Position numbers and translations under genes: made by a program. Positions 35,043 through 44,029 of a stretch of DNA of 64,000 bases are shown piece by piece. The DNA is from Hyphomicrobiales bacterium (lineage in GTDB: Bacteria > Pseudomonadota > Alphaproteobacteria > Rhizobiales > Rhizobiaceae): positions 328,071 through 392,070 of the forward strand of contig UCKM01000005.1 in the NCBI GenBank assembly GCA_900473175.1, in the 5' to 3' direction. The notes beneath the pieces were generated by a model. The model searched no databases. It saw only the letters and a program-made list of their open reading frames with translations, and had not been told where the DNA came from. Position 1 is the first letter of the stretch; each line of letters starts with the position of its first letter.

Positions 35043-36308
35043 TCAATATGGGTGCACGACCGGCGCATGGGAAGAGGCCATTTGGTTCAACCAGCGCTTT
35101 GGATCGTCATTCTTTTGGGCCGGACGGCCGAGCGCCCGACAGAGGTCATCCAGTGCTTCCAGATTATGGACCGCTCGAAAATCGTCGACATAGGGCAACA
35201 TGGCCTTCACACCACGGGCACGCGGCTCGAAACCTTCAAACCGCAGCAGCGGGTTCAGCCAGATCAATCTGCGGCAGGATTTCGACATGCGCTCCATCTC
35301 GGCTTCAAGACCGGTGGTATCTTCCCGCTCAAGCCCGTCGGTGATCAGCAGCACGACGGCCCCCTGGCCAAGTACGCGCCGTGACCAATGACGGTTGAAA
35401 TCGCGCAGCGTCTCGCCAATGCGGGTACCGCCCGACCAGTCCTGCACGACAGCGCCGCAATGGGCGATGGCGTCATCAGGGTCGCGATAGCGCAAGGGAC
35501 GCGTGATATTGCTGAGCCGCGTGCCAAAGACAAAGCAATGCACACGGCGGCGTTTGGCCATCAGCGCGTGCATGAAGTGCAGGAAAACGCGGGTATATTG
35601 GCTCATCGAACCGGAAATATCGGCGAGCACGACCAGTGGCGGATGCACCTCGCGCCGCGAACGGAACTTTGGCAAAATGAGATGGCCTCCGGTACGCAGG
35701 CTTGCGCGCATCATGGCCCGCGGATCGATACGCTGCCCCTTTGCGTCACTGCGAAAACGCCGCGTTTCGACCTCGTCGAAGGGCAATGTGAGTTCGTCCA
35801 TGGCGCGGCGTGCCTCATTGAGTTCGGCTGCCGTCATCTGGGCGAAATCCTTGGTGCGCAGGACTTCCTTGCCGTAAAACGTGAAACGCGCGTCAACGTC
35901 GATCTGCGGCGGGCGCTCGGCTGGCTCGTCGCGTGAACTGCCTTTGAAAAGAGCCTCAGCAACACGGGCTTCTGCGGCTTTCGGCTGCGGCCGCTCGCGC
36001 GTCATGGCAACCGGCGAGAACATGGCAAGCATCTTCTCGATCAGTTCGCGCGAGCGCCAATAGAGCCGGAATGCTTCGTCAAATGTGGCGTGATCTTCGC
36101 GCCGGGTGACGAGAACACTGTGCAGCGTCCAATAGAAATCATCGCGTGAACCTATGCCGCTTGCAAGAACCGCTTCAATGGCGTCGCGAACCGAGGCCGG
36201 GCCGACCCGCAATCCGGCCTTGCGCAACGTGCGGGCGAAATAGACGATATTGTCCGCAAGCCGGCTTTCGGATTGGATTGTGCTGGGAAGGGGCGATACT
36301 GTTTCCAT
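35043..36308 (-). CDS. CoxE-like von Willebrand domain protein
   Basis: A 421-residue soluble VWA protein of the CoxE/DUF58-like type. The N-terminal region is helical and Arg-rich. The C-terminal VWA domain has MIDAS residues DISGSMS, a TRIGET threonine and LLITDGLERED. In Oligotropha CoxE works with the CoxD AAA+ ATPase to assemble the CuSMoO2 active site of CO dehydrogenase. The partner gene lies one base upstream on the same strand. It is cytoplasmic, in contrast to the membrane-bound VWA proteins at 4174-6752. Confidence 0.9.
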   Translation of the reverse strand: METVSPLPSTIQSESRLADNIVYFARTLRKAGLRVGPASVRDAIEAVLASGIGSRDDFYWTLHSVLVTRREDHATFDEAFRLYWRSRELIEKMLAMFSPVAMTRERPQPKAAEARVAEALFKGSSRDEPAERPPQIDVDARFTFYGKEVLRTKDFAQMTAAELNEARRAMDELTLPFDEVETRRFRSDAKGQRIDPRAMMRASLRTGGHLILPKFRSRREVHPPLVVLADISGSMSQYTRVFLHFMHALMAKRRRVHCFVFGTRLSNITRPLRYRDPDDAIAHCGAVVQDWSGGTRIGETLRDFNRHWSRRVLGQGAVVLLITDGLEREDTTGLEAEMERMSKSCRRLIWLNPLLRFEGFEPRARGVKAMLPYVDDFRAVHNLEALDDLCRALGRPAQKNDDPKRWLNQMASSHAPVVHPY

Positions 36309-36309
36309 A

Positions 36310-37236
36310 TCACGCCGCGTTCAGTTCGGCCTTCACTTCATCGAGTATGCGGCGCCCCTCGCCCCCGGCAATCCGCGCGATATCGTCCTGATATTTGAGC
36401 AGAACGCCGATCGTATCGGAGACGGTTTCCGGATCGAGCGCCAGCTTGTCCATTTCGGTCAGGGCGCCCGCCCAATCGATGGTTTCGGCAACGCCCGGCA
36501 GCTTGAACAGATCCAGGTTGCGCAATTTCTGCACATAGCGAACGATCTCGCGTGACAGGCGTTCATTCGCCGCCGGAACCTTGCGGCGGACAATCTCGAG
36601 TTCACGCTCGGCCGATGGGTAGTCTACCCAGTGATAAAGACAGCGGCGCTTCAGCGCGTCATGGATTTCGCGCGTCCGGTTGGTGGTGATGATGACAAGC
36701 GGTGGTTCGGCCGCCTTGATCGTTCCGAGCTCGGGAACGGTCACCTGATAATCGGACAATATTTCGAGGAGAAACGCTTCGAAAGCCTCGTCGGTCCGGT
36801 CAAGCTCGTCGATCAAGAACACCGGCGCCTTTCCGGGCTTCCCCGACAGGGCCTGCAAAACAGGACGGCGGATAAGAAACTTCTCGGAGAAGACGTTGCG
36901 TTCAATCGCGCTCTTGTCGACAGTGCCACTTGCCTCATCAAGGCGGATTTCGATCATTTGCGCCGCATAGTTCCACTCATAAACGGCGGAAGAAACGTCG
37001 AGCCCTTCATAACATTGCAGTCGGATTAGCGGCCGGTCGAGCGTTGCCGCCAATACCTTGGCGATCTCGGTCTTGCCAACGCCGGCCTCGCCCTCCAGAA
37101 ATAGCGGCCGTTTCATGCGCAGGCTGAGGAACAGGACTGTCGCCAGTGGTCGGTCCGCAACATAACCGCCGGCTTCAAGCAAAGCCAGCGTATGCTCGAT
37201 CGATTGCGGCAAAGACAAGACGGACTTTTCTGCCAT
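36310..37236 (-). CDS. CoxD-like MoxR AAA+ ATPase
   Basis: A 308-residue AAA+ protein. Walker A is FLEGEAGVGKTEIAK, Walker B is APVFLIDELDRTD, and sensor 1 includes PLVIITTNRTREI with an arginine finger in ALKRRCLYHWVDYP. Proteins of this class, such as CoxD, act as chaperone-like ATPases during maturation of molybdenum hydroxylases with a VWA partner. The ATG at 37236 is preferred: an AAAGG motif lies five bases upstream, whereas the frame from 37257 has no ribosome site. It lies seven bases after the flavin reductase stop. Confidence 0.92.
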   Translation of the reverse strand: MAEKSVLSLPQSIEHTLALLEAGGYVADRPLATVLFLSLRMKRPLFLEGEAGVGKTEIAKVLAATLDRPLIRLQCYEGLDVSSAVYEWNYAAQMIEIRLDEASGTVDKSAIERNVFSEKFLIRRPVLQALSGKPGKAPVFLIDELDRTDEAFEAFLLEILSDYQVTVPELGTIKAAEPPLVIITTNRTREIHDALKRRCLYHWVDYPSAERELEIVRRKVPAANERLSREIVRYVQKLRNLDLFKLPGVAETIDWAGALTEMDKLALDPETVSDTIGVLLKYQDDIARIAGGEGRRILDEVKAELNAA

Positions 37237-37243
37237 GCTGCCT

Positions 37244-37750
37244 TTAATCTCCTGCACTGTGATAGGAGCGGTTGAGATAGATCAATGACCGGCCGGGTTC
37301 GCCCATGTTGAGCGCGGTCACCTTGCCGTAAATCACATAATGCGTGGCGATCTCATGCGTCGCGATGATGCGGCAATCGAAACTGGCAAGCGCATCCACA
37401 AGCACGGGCGCTCCCGTTTGCAATGTATGCCAATGCCCGAGCCCAAACCGGTCTTGCTGCGAAAGGTCGCCCTTGCCGGAAAAAACCTCTGAAAGCGCCT
37501 GTTGGCCGACCGACAGCGTGTTCAGGGCAAAGACCTGGTTCTCGATGAAGAGGTGGTTGAATTTGTGCTGCCGGTTAAGGCAGACGAGCATCGTCGCCGG
37601 ATTATCAGAAACAGAGCAGACCGCCGAAATCGTCACACCGCGACGGCCGGCCGGGCCATCGGTGGTGATAATATGGACCGCTTCGGCAAAGTGGCTCATG
37701 GCATTGCGAAATGCGAGGGGCTCTATCTTCTGATCCTTGGCAATAAGCAC
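37244..37750 (-). CDS. Flavin reductase-like FMN-binding protein (RutF/HpaC-type)
   Basis: A 168-residue flavin reductase-like split-barrel protein. It contains RNAMSHFAEAVHIITTD, GVTISAVCSVSDNPATMLVCLNR and a terminal GKVTALNMGEPGRSLIYLNRSYH. The GTG at 37750 is the likely start, with a GGAAA motif upstream. It is a flavin:NAD(P)H oxidoreductase or FMN-binding protein. It is the first gene of an operon otherwise devoted to molybdenum-hydroxylase maturation, which suggests it supplies electrons or acts as a redox partner; this is inference. Its upstream region of about 170 bases is shared with a divergent binding-protein gene. Confidence 0.88.
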   Translation of the reverse strand: MLIAKDQKIEPLAFRNAMSHFAEAVHIITTDGPAGRRGVTISAVCSVSDNPATMLVCLNRQHKFNHLFIENQVFALNTLSVGQQALSEVFSGKGDLSQQDRFGLGHWHTLQTGAPVLVDALASFDCRIIATHEIATHYVIYGKVTALNMGEPGRSLIYLNRSYHSAGD

Positions 37751-37923
37751 AATTCTATTTCCGTATCTGAAGCATAACTATCGCAACATGCCCTACAACC
37801 AAAGCGCGCGGATACTCTTTTTTGTACCTTTCTTTTATATAGAGCCCAATTGCGCAGAATGAAGGAAACAGTTACCGAAAACATGCAAGTGGTTACCATC
37901 CAAGAGCAAACGGCATTTTCGCA

Positions 37924-39009
37924 ATGACTCCCATGCTACGCACCGCAACGTTCGGCCTTTGCCTGTTGATCTGCAGTGTCGCACATGCGGAAGACAAGAT
38001 CGGCGTTATTGCGCCGCTTTCCGGCTCCTTTGCGCGCCTTGGCGCGCAATTGCTCGATGGCGCGACAGTCGCCGTCAATGCAAACAAGAATGGCAGGCCC
38101 ATCTCGATCACGGCTGCTGACGACAAATGCGAAGCAGCGGGCGGCGCCGATGCGGCGAGACAAATGGTTCAGGCCAACGTCATGATTGTCGTTGGATTTC
38201 TCTGCGCGGAATCGCTTGAGGCAGCACTGCCGATTCTCAATCAGAAGGGCATTGCCATCATTACGCCCGGCGTCCGGTCACGCACATTGACCGAATTGCG
38301 CAGCGACCAGCCCTACCCTGTGTTCCGGATTGCGCCATCGGATCAAAATGAAATCAACGAAACCGGCGATATTCTTGGCGGGCTCTGGCATTCTACGCCT
38401 TTCGCCATCATCGACGACGGCACGATCTTCGGCCGCGAACTTGCATCCGGTGTTCGGGCGCGGCTGGAAGACAAGGGCCTGAAAGCGGTCTTTACGGACA
38501 CCTATCGCCCCGGTCTCGACAATCAGAACGCGCTCGTCGGGCGGCTGAAGCGGGCTGGCGCAAGCCAGGTCTTCATTGGAGGCGAACGCGATGACGTCGC
38601 GGCGATCGGCCGAAGCGCCGTGGCCCTTGGTTATCCGCTGGTCATAGCCAGCGGTGAAGTATTGAGCGCTGCGGGCAATGGCAGCGATCTTGCCGTGGGG
38701 ACACTCATGATTGCGCCACGCGAACCGGAAAAGCTGGAGAGCGCCCGCAACGCCAAGAACGCCATCGAACTCGCCGGCAAAGTACCCGAAGGCTATACCG
38801 TGCCAGCCTTCGCGGCAGCAGAGGTTGCGATGCAGGCCCTCATCGCCGCGCAATCGCAGGTGGGCTCGCTCACCGAAATCCTGCGCAAGAATGTTTTCGA
38901 CACAGCACTCGGGTCCGTACAATTCGACGGGGCCGGCGAGCGCATAGCAGACACCTACCGGCTGCAGAAGTATGACGGTACCCAGTTCGTCCTGGAGGCC
39001 ACCCAATAA
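37924..39009 (+). CDS. ABC transporter periplasmic binding protein (branched-chain amino-acid type)
   Basis: A 361-residue Peripla_BP_6 protein. The signal peptide (FGLCLLICSVAHAED) precedes a mature start KIGVIAPLSGSFARLGAQL, followed by MIVVGFLCAESLEAALPIL and PVFRIAPSDQ. The ligand is presumably an amino acid or aromatic acid. Its own permease and ATPase genes are not in the window, so it is an orphan receptor here. The stop overlaps the peptidase start by one base, suggesting the two are co-transcribed. A second ATG lies nine bases after the first. Confidence 0.88.
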   Translation: MTPMLRTATFGLCLLICSVAHAEDKIGVIAPLSGSFARLGAQLLDGATVAVNANKNGRPISITAADDKCEAAGGADAARQMVQANVMIVVGFLCAESLEAALPILNQKGIAIITPGVRSRTLTELRSDQPYPVFRIAPSDQNEINETGDILGGLWHSTPFAIIDDGTIFGRELASGVRARLEDKGLKAVFTDTYRPGLDNQNALVGRLKRAGASQVFIGGERDDVAAIGRSAVALGYPLVIASGEVLSAAGNGSDLAVGTLMIAPREPEKLESARNAKNAIELAGKVPEGYTVPAFAAAEVAMQALIAAQSQVGSLTEILRKNVFDTALGSVQFDGAGERIADTYRLQKYDGTQFVLEATQ

Positions 39010-40016
39010 TGGCGCTCACAACCGGACTGCGGAACCTCATTACCGATGTCGAAGGCCTGCGCGTCGGCAATGCATCCGACGCTACGATAAAATCCGGCAG
39101 CACCGTGATCCTGTGCGATGTGCCCGCAACCGCGGCTGTTCAGGTCCTTGGCGGCGCGCCGGGTACGCGCGAGACAGACCTTCTTGAGCCACATAACACG
39201 GTTGATGCGATCAACGCGCTCGTGCTCTCGGGCGGATCGGCATTCGGGCTCGATGCAGCCTCGGGCGTTCAAGCGGCGCTGCGCGAAAAAGGTATCGGTT
39301 TCGATGTTGGCGGGCAGCGCATCCCGATCGTTCCGGCCGCCATCCTTTTCGACATGCTCAACGGCGGTGACAAGGATTGGGGCCTCCATCCGCCCTACCG
39401 GGAACTCGGATACGCCGCCGTACAATCCGCATCGCGGGATTTTCCGCTTGGCACCGTTGGTGCCGGTACCGGTGCGACGGTGGCGGGCTTAAAGGGCGGC
39501 CTTGGCTCTGCTTCATCACAGCTCGAAAACGGATCGACCATCGGCGCGCTCGTCGCGGTGAATGCGCTGGGCTCCGTGACCGTGGGAAGAAGTGTACATT
39601 TCTGGGCCGCACCCTTTGAAATCGGCGATGAATTTGGCGGGCTTGGCCTTCCGCATCCGCTGCCCGCCGATACGGCCGAGGTCAGGACCAAATTCAATGA
39701 TGCCGCGCGCGAGGCGAACACGACAATTGGCGTCATAGCCACCGACCTGATCCTGACCAAGGCGCAAGCCAAGCGGCTGGCAATTTCCGCCCATGACGGT
39801 TTTGCGCGCGCCATCTGGCCTTCGCACACGCCATTCGACGGTGATCTTGTGTTCGCGCTTGCGACCGGCGCCAGCGGCAGAACGCCCGAAATCGCTGAAT
39901 TCATTGATCTTTGCGCCGCGGCAGCTTCAACCATGGCACGGGCAGTCGCGCGCGGCGTCCATGCGGCAACGCCAGCCGAACACGATCCTTTTCCCGTCTG
40001 GGCATCGCGCGCCTGA
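39009..40016 (+). CDS. P1-family (DmpA-type) peptidase/aminopeptidase
   Basis: A 335-residue cytoplasmic member of peptidase family S58, whose proteins self-cleave and then act as aminopeptidases or amidases. The opening ITDVEGLRVGNASD, VNALVLSGGSAFGLDAASG-like segment (here INALVLSGGSAFGLDA), GTGATVAGLKGG and VNALGSVTVGRS are typical, the last including the region where the catalytic residue is generated. The start overlaps the upstream binding-protein gene, so the pair may take up and cleave a peptide or amide. This link is inferred only from the coupling. The precise specificity is unknown. Confidence 0.9.
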   Translation: MALTTGLRNLITDVEGLRVGNASDATIKSGSTVILCDVPATAAVQVLGGAPGTRETDLLEPHNTVDAINALVLSGGSAFGLDAASGVQAALREKGIGFDVGGQRIPIVPAAILFDMLNGGDKDWGLHPPYRELGYAAVQSASRDFPLGTVGAGTGATVAGLKGGLGSASSQLENGSTIGALVAVNALGSVTVGRSVHFWAAPFEIGDEFGGLGLPHPLPADTAEVRTKFNDAAREANTTIGVIATDLILTKAQAKRLAISAHDGFARAIWPSHTPFDGDLVFALATGASGRTPEIAEFIDLCAAAASTMARAVARGVHAATPAEHDPFPVWASRA

Positions 40017-40086
40017 ATGGTTTCGATTGTGCCATGGGAACGACCGTGGTAACCGGCGCGCATAACACCCATACCGGAGACTGAAT

Positions 40087-40761
40087 ATGAGCCGTCCGCT
40101 CGTCATTGCCCCGTCCATCCTCGCTTCGGATTTTTCCAAGCTTGGCTCAGAAGTAACGACTGTCCTTGAGGCTGGCGCTGACTGGATTCATATCGATGTC
40201 ATGGACGGACATTTCGTTCCGAACATCACCTTCGGTCCCGAAGTGGTAAAGGCAATTCGCCCGCTTACCAACGCAGTGTTCGATACGCATCTGATGATTT
40301 CGCCCTGCGATCCCTATCTCGAAGCCTTCGCCAAGGCCGGCTCCGATATCCTCACGATCCACGCCGAGGCAGGCCCGCACCTGCATCGCTCACTTCAGGC
40401 CATCCGCACACTCGGCAAGAAGGCGGGTGTCGCGCTCAATCCGGCTACACCGGAATCGGCCATTGAATATGTGCTGAACGATGTTGATCTCATTCTCGTC
40501 ATGACAGTCAATCCCGGTTTTGGCGGTCAGAAGTTCATTGCGGAAACGCAGGAAAAAATCCGAAAAATCAAGGCGATGATTGGCGATCGGCCGATCGATC
40601 TCGAAGTCGATGGCGGCATCACCGCCGAGACCGCCGCCTTGGCGACTGCCGCGGGCGCCAATGCGCTGGTTGCGGGTTCGGCCGTTTACAAGGGCGGATC
40701 AGAGGCAGCGTACCGGGCCAATATCGACCTTATCCGCCGTTCCTGCGTGAACGGGTCGTGA
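40087..40761 (+). CDS. rpe: Ribulose-phosphate 3-epimerase
   Basis: A 224-residue TIM-barrel enzyme that interconverts ribulose 5-phosphate and xylulose 5-phosphate in the pentose phosphate pathway and Calvin cycle. The first strand reads [13 protein letters not shown]. The metal-binding signatures are [17 protein letters not shown] and LEVDGGI, and the FDTHLMI segment and [10 protein letters not shown] loop complete the active site. Length and motifs are normal for Rpe. It starts 70 bases after the peptidase and is overlapped at its stop by the next gene, so the two are co-transcribed. Confidence 0.97.
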   Translation: MSRPLVIAPSILASDFSKLGSEVTTVLEAGADWIHIDVMDGHFVPNITFGPEVVKAIRPLTNAVFDTHLMISPCDPYLEAFAKAGSDILTIHAEAGPHLHRSLQAIRTLGKKAGVALNPATPESAIEYVLNDVDLILVMTVNPGFGGQKFIAETQEKIRKIKAMIGDRPIDLEVDGGITAETAALATAAGANALVAGSAVYKGGSEAAYRANIDLIRRSCVNGS

Positions 40762-41489
40762 TGAGATTGCGCCCCGCGCTCTTCGCTTTGCTTCTCGGCG
40801 TCTGGCCGATGGCAGCACACGCGGGCGACGCCGCCAAACTTGATATTCTGGGCTTTTCCAAGGATGGCGGGATCTTCGCATTCGAAGAATATGGCATACA
40901 GGACGGTTCGGGTTTCCCCTACGCCAATCGCTATTATATCGACACCGCAACCGACAAGTTTCTACCCAAGACCCCAATCCGGGTCCGGCTTGATGACGAG
41001 CATTCGTCGATCGAGAACGCCCGCGACAAGGCCGGCCGCGATGGCCAGGGGGTGACGTCCCTGACCGATCTTGAACTGCGTACGAATAGTGGCCAGACCG
41101 CCGCCTTCAACCCGGTAACCGAGCTTTCGGCTGATCCCTTCAAAGTCAAGGTTAATCCAAGACCGGTGTTTCCAGCCATTGATCCTGCGCTCACATTTGA
41201 GCTCGAAGAAATTGGAGCTCCTGCCAGCGAAACATGCCAGAATACTGGCGAAATCAAGGGTTTCCGCCTGACGCTTCTCGAAGACAAGCCGGACGCGCGG
41301 CCCGAATTGCTGCATCTTGATGAAACCGTTCCAGGCAGCCGCGGCTGTCCGCAGGGCTATGGTATCGGCGCCGTCCAGACCTTCTATCCGGAAGGCGGCA
41401 GGCCGGTCGTCGCCGTTCTCATCGCCGTTCGCAGCGTCGGTTTCGAAGGCCCGGATCATCGCTGGCTCGCCGTCACCCAGCGCAGATAG
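40761..41489 (+). CDS. DUF2259 secreted protein
   Basis: A 242-residue protein with a signal peptide (LRPALFALLLGVWPMAAHAGDAA) and a DUF2259 mature region. LDILGFSKDGGIFAFEEYGIQDG is the family's opening motif, then DTATDKFLPKTPIRVRLDD and a C-terminal YGIGAVQTFYPEGGRP. The ATG at 40761 overlaps the rpe stop (TGATG); a GTG just before is in frame but adds only one residue. DUF2259 proteins are periplasmic in Rhizobiales and have no established function. Coupling to rpe and to purB downstream is a conserved-looking arrangement. Confidence 0.88.
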   Translation: MRLRPALFALLLGVWPMAAHAGDAAKLDILGFSKDGGIFAFEEYGIQDGSGFPYANRYYIDTATDKFLPKTPIRVRLDDEHSSIENARDKAGRDGQGVTSLTDLELRTNSGQTAAFNPVTELSADPFKVKVNPRPVFPAIDPALTFELEEIGAPASETCQNTGEIKGFRLTLLEDKPDARPELLHLDETVPGSRGCPQGYGIGAVQTFYPEGGRPVVAVLIAVRSVGFEGPDHRWLAVTQRR

Positions 41490-41516
41490 AACGCGGGGCC
41501 GCAAAAAAGCCGCGTT
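41490..41516 (+). terminator. Weak hairpin after DUF2259 gene
   Basis: A 7-bp stem AACGCGG / CCGCGTT with a 13-base A-rich loop begins directly after the DUF2259 stop and ends 64 bases before purB. No T-tract follows, so termination is likely partial and purB may still be read from upstream. Confidence 0.35.
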
Positions 41517-41580
41517 GAGTGATTGCCGAAGGTCTGATAGACCGCCCACAAAACCAATATTATTGCCGACAGGAAGACAT

Positions 41581-42897
41581 ATGATCCCGCGCTATTCGCG
41601 GCCTGAAATGGTCGCCATCTGGTCCCCGGAAACAAAGTTCCGCATCTGGTTCGAAATCGAAGCCCATGCTTGCGATGCCCTCGCCGAGCTTGGCGTCATC
41701 CCAAAAGAGGCGGCGAAAACCATCTGGGAAAAGGGCGGCGCAGCGACATTCGACATTGACCGCATCGATGAGATCGAACGCGAGACAAAGCACGATGTCA
41801 TTGCTTTCCTTACACATTTGGCTGAGATCGTGGGACCCGACGCGCGCTTCGTGCACCAGGGCATGACCTCGTCCGACGTCCTCGACACCTGTTTCAACGT
41901 GCAACTGATGCGCGCCAGCGACATTCTCCTGGCCGATCTCGACAAGCTTCTGGCGGCCTTGAAGACACGCGCCTTCGAGCACAAGGATACGGTCACCATT
42001 GGTCGCAGCCATGGCATCCACGCCGAACCGACGACCTTTGGCGTCAAGCTGGCCCAGGCCTATGCCGAGTTCGAACGTTGCCGCAATCGCCTGGTGGCGG
42101 CGCGCGCGGAGATTGCAACCTGCGCCATCTCCGGCGCCGTTGGCACCTTCGCCAACATCGATCCGCGTGTCGAAGAACATGTCGCCAAGGCATTGGGAAT
42201 GCAGCCAGAACCGGTTTCGACGCAGGTCATTCCGCGCGACCGCCATGCCATGTATTTTGCAACCCTGGGTGTTATCGCCTCGTCCATCGAACGCCTGTCC
42301 GTCGAGATCCGGCACCTGCAGCGCACCGAGGTTCTCGAGGCCGAGGAATACTTTTCACCCGGACAAAAAGGCTCGTCGGCCATGCCGCACAAGCGCAATC
42401 CCGTGCTGACCGAAAACATGACCGGCCTTGCCCGCATGGTTCGCGCCTTCGCGCTCCCGGCGATGGAAAATGTGGCGCTATGGCATGAGCGCGACATTTC
42501 GCACTCTTCGGTCGAGCGCATGATCGGCCCCGATGCGACGATTACGCTCGATTTCGCGCTGGCGCGGCTGACGGGCGTCATCGAAAAGCTGCTGGTCTAT
42601 CCGGACAACATGTTGAAAAACATGAACAAGTTCCGCGGTCTGATCCATTCGCAGCGCGTGCTGCTTGCCTTGACTCAGGCTGGCGTTTCCCGCGAGGATT
42701 CCTACCGGCTCGTGCAGCGCAACGCCATGAAGGTCTGGGAACAGGGCAAGGATTTTCTCGAGGAACTTCTCGCCGACGCCGATGTCCGGGCCGCACTGCC
42801 AGAAGCAACGATCCGCGAGAAGTTCGACCTCGGCTATCACACCAAACATGTCGACACGATTTTCAAACGCGTTTTTGGCTCAACTGGCCTCAACTGA
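41581..42897 (+). CDS. purB: Adenylosuccinate lyase
   Basis: A 438-residue lyase of the fumarase/aspartase superfamily. It removes fumarate in two purine steps: SAICAR to AICAR and adenylosuccinate to AMP. The family signature GSSAMPHKRNP lies in the conserved loop, with TSSDVLDTC and GRSHGIHAEPTTFG supplying active-site residues. The ATG at 41581 has AGGAAG upstream and gives the family start IPRYSRPEMV; the open frame extends to 41317 in non-family sequence and is not used. The C-terminal FNHR-like part is intact. Monocistronic or read from the rpe group. Confidence 0.97.
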   Translation: MIPRYSRPEMVAIWSPETKFRIWFEIEAHACDALAELGVIPKEAAKTIWEKGGAATFDIDRIDEIERETKHDVIAFLTHLAEIVGPDARFVHQGMTSSDVLDTCFNVQLMRASDILLADLDKLLAALKTRAFEHKDTVTIGRSHGIHAEPTTFGVKLAQAYAEFERCRNRLVAARAEIATCAISGAVGTFANIDPRVEEHVAKALGMQPEPVSTQVIPRDRHAMYFATLGVIASSIERLSVEIRHLQRTEVLEAEEYFSPGQKGSSAMPHKRNPVLTENMTGLARMVRAFALPAMENVALWHERDISHSSVERMIGPDATITLDFALARLTGVIEKLLVYPDNMLKNMNKFRGLIHSQRVLLALTQAGVSREDSYRLVQRNAMKVWEQGKDFLEELLADADVRAALPEATIREKFDLGYHTKHVDTIFKRVFGSTGLN

Positions 42898-43219
42898 ATT
42901 GAAACTTACGATTGAGGTGATCGGGCTATTTTGGCGATTTTCTGGGCAGGAGTCACCCGCTTTTGAGTGAATTGGGGCGTGATCGTTCGTATTTCGCACG
43001 CAATTGTACCCGATCCATCTCATTTCTGATTGACGTCGGGCGAGCAACCGTGACGATGGCTCAATCAATCTAATGCGTGGTTCGACAGGCTCACCATGAG
43101 GGTGGGCCTGGGTTTGATTTACGCGGCCACGACGCCCACAGGTCTCGCTTGCGAGGATCGAAAACTCACCTCATTTTGAGCTTTTCGAACCACGCAAAAC
43201 TCGGCCTCACAGAAGCCCG
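42898..43219. other. Non-coding stretch with palindromic repeat
   Basis: A 322-base interval between the convergent purB and VOC genes. I see no convincing reading frame. The first half (42898-43070) is AT-richer with nothing recognisable. The second half contains the 121-base palindromic repeat at 43075-43195. Confidence 0.6.
43075..43195. repeat. Long intergenic palindromic repeat element
   Basis: The left arm starts GCGTGGTTCGACAGGCTCAC at 43075 and continues into CATGAGGG. The right arm, read on the other strand from 43195 back to 43167, starts GCGTGGTTCGAAAAGCTCAA and continues into AATGAGGTG. The arms are about 29 bases and nearly identical, separated by a 63-base spacer. A 22-bp block of the left arm (43081-43102) recurs exactly at 62996-63017. 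This resembles the palindromic extragenic repeats dispersed in Rhizobiales genomes. Confidence 0.75.
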
Positions 43220-44029
43220 CTAACCTTTTGCGGGCACGATCCGGATCACATTGCCCCAGGGATCGACGATCTCGCGTTCATCCTTTGCGCCCACCGAACT
43301 GAACTCCGCCCAGGCGAGACCGGAACGGTCATTGTCGCGGCGTCCTGCGCCACGGCTTTGCCAGGAATTGGCGGCGACATGATGATGGTACCCGCCCGTC
43401 GACATGAACACGGCACTACCCCCATAGCCCGCAACGGTCTCGAGCCCGAGTTCGTTCTGCCACCAGGTCTCTGCCTCCTTGGCATTGCCGACGCGCAAAT
43501 GAAGATGGCCGACCATCGTGCCGTCTGGAGCAGCAGTCCACGGCAACTCGGCCCCCGGTTCGGCGATGAGACTGCCGACATTGAGCGGGTCCGTGGCCAT
43601 CGCCACGGCCGAGCCATTCCATTTCCAGCTTTCGTGCGGACGGTCGGCATAAATCTCGATGCCGTTGCCTTCCGGATCGGTGAGGTAGATCGCCTCGCTG
43701 ACCAGATGGTCGGAGGCGCCGACGATTGGCGTGCGCCGGTCGATGGCGCGCTTCGCCCAGCGCGCGAGATCGGCACGGGCCGGCAGCAGGAAAGCAGTAT
43801 GGTAGAGACCGGCGCTGTGCGGATCATCGGCGCGGATAGCAGCCGCCTGCTCGATCTCGAGCAAGGGCGTTTCACCAGCGCCGAGGATAACCGACTGGCC
43901 CTTGCGCGAAATCTCACGCAGCCCAACCACATCCTCGTAATATTTTGCCAGTGCATCCGCATCCCTGGCCTTGATGCCAACCTTCGACACATGGGTCGGT
44001 GCCGTCGCTGCAAAGGGTATCTTTTCCAT
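43220..44029 (-). CDS. VOC-family two-domain protein (ring-cleaving dioxygenase-like)
   Basis: A 269-residue vicinal-oxygen-chelate protein with two glyoxalase-type modules. The N-module has HVSKVGIKARDADALAKYYEDVVGL, and the C-module has HLHLRVGNAKEAETWWQNELGLE and GYHHHVAAN. Candidate metal ligands are His (first module start), the HHH cluster and a C-terminal acid. Such proteins resemble catechol 2,3-dioxygenases (CatE/BphC-like). The ATG at 44029 has GGAGAC upstream. A longer frame from the ATG at 44110 would add a twin-arginine-like leader ending SARAET (see findings), so export is possible. Confidence 0.82.
   Translation of the reverse strand: MEKIPFAATAPTHVSKVGIKARDADALAKYYEDVVGLREISRKGQSVILGAGETPLLEIEQAAAIRADDPHSAGLYHTAFLLPARADLARWAKRAIDRRTPIVGASDHLVSEAIYLTDPEGNGIEIYADRPHESWKWNGSAVAMATDPLNVGSLIAEPGAELPWTAAPDGTMVGHLHLRVGNAKEAETWWQNELGLETVAGYGGSAVFMSTGGYHHHVAANSWQSRGAGRRDNDRSGLAWAEFSSVGAKDEREIVDPWGNVIRIVPAKG

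Noticed and set aside
41317..41580. Extension of purB upstream to 41317
   Set aside because: The added residues overlap the DUF2259 end and hairpin, are low-complexity and non-family; the ATG at 41581 has AGGAAG and a standard PurB start.
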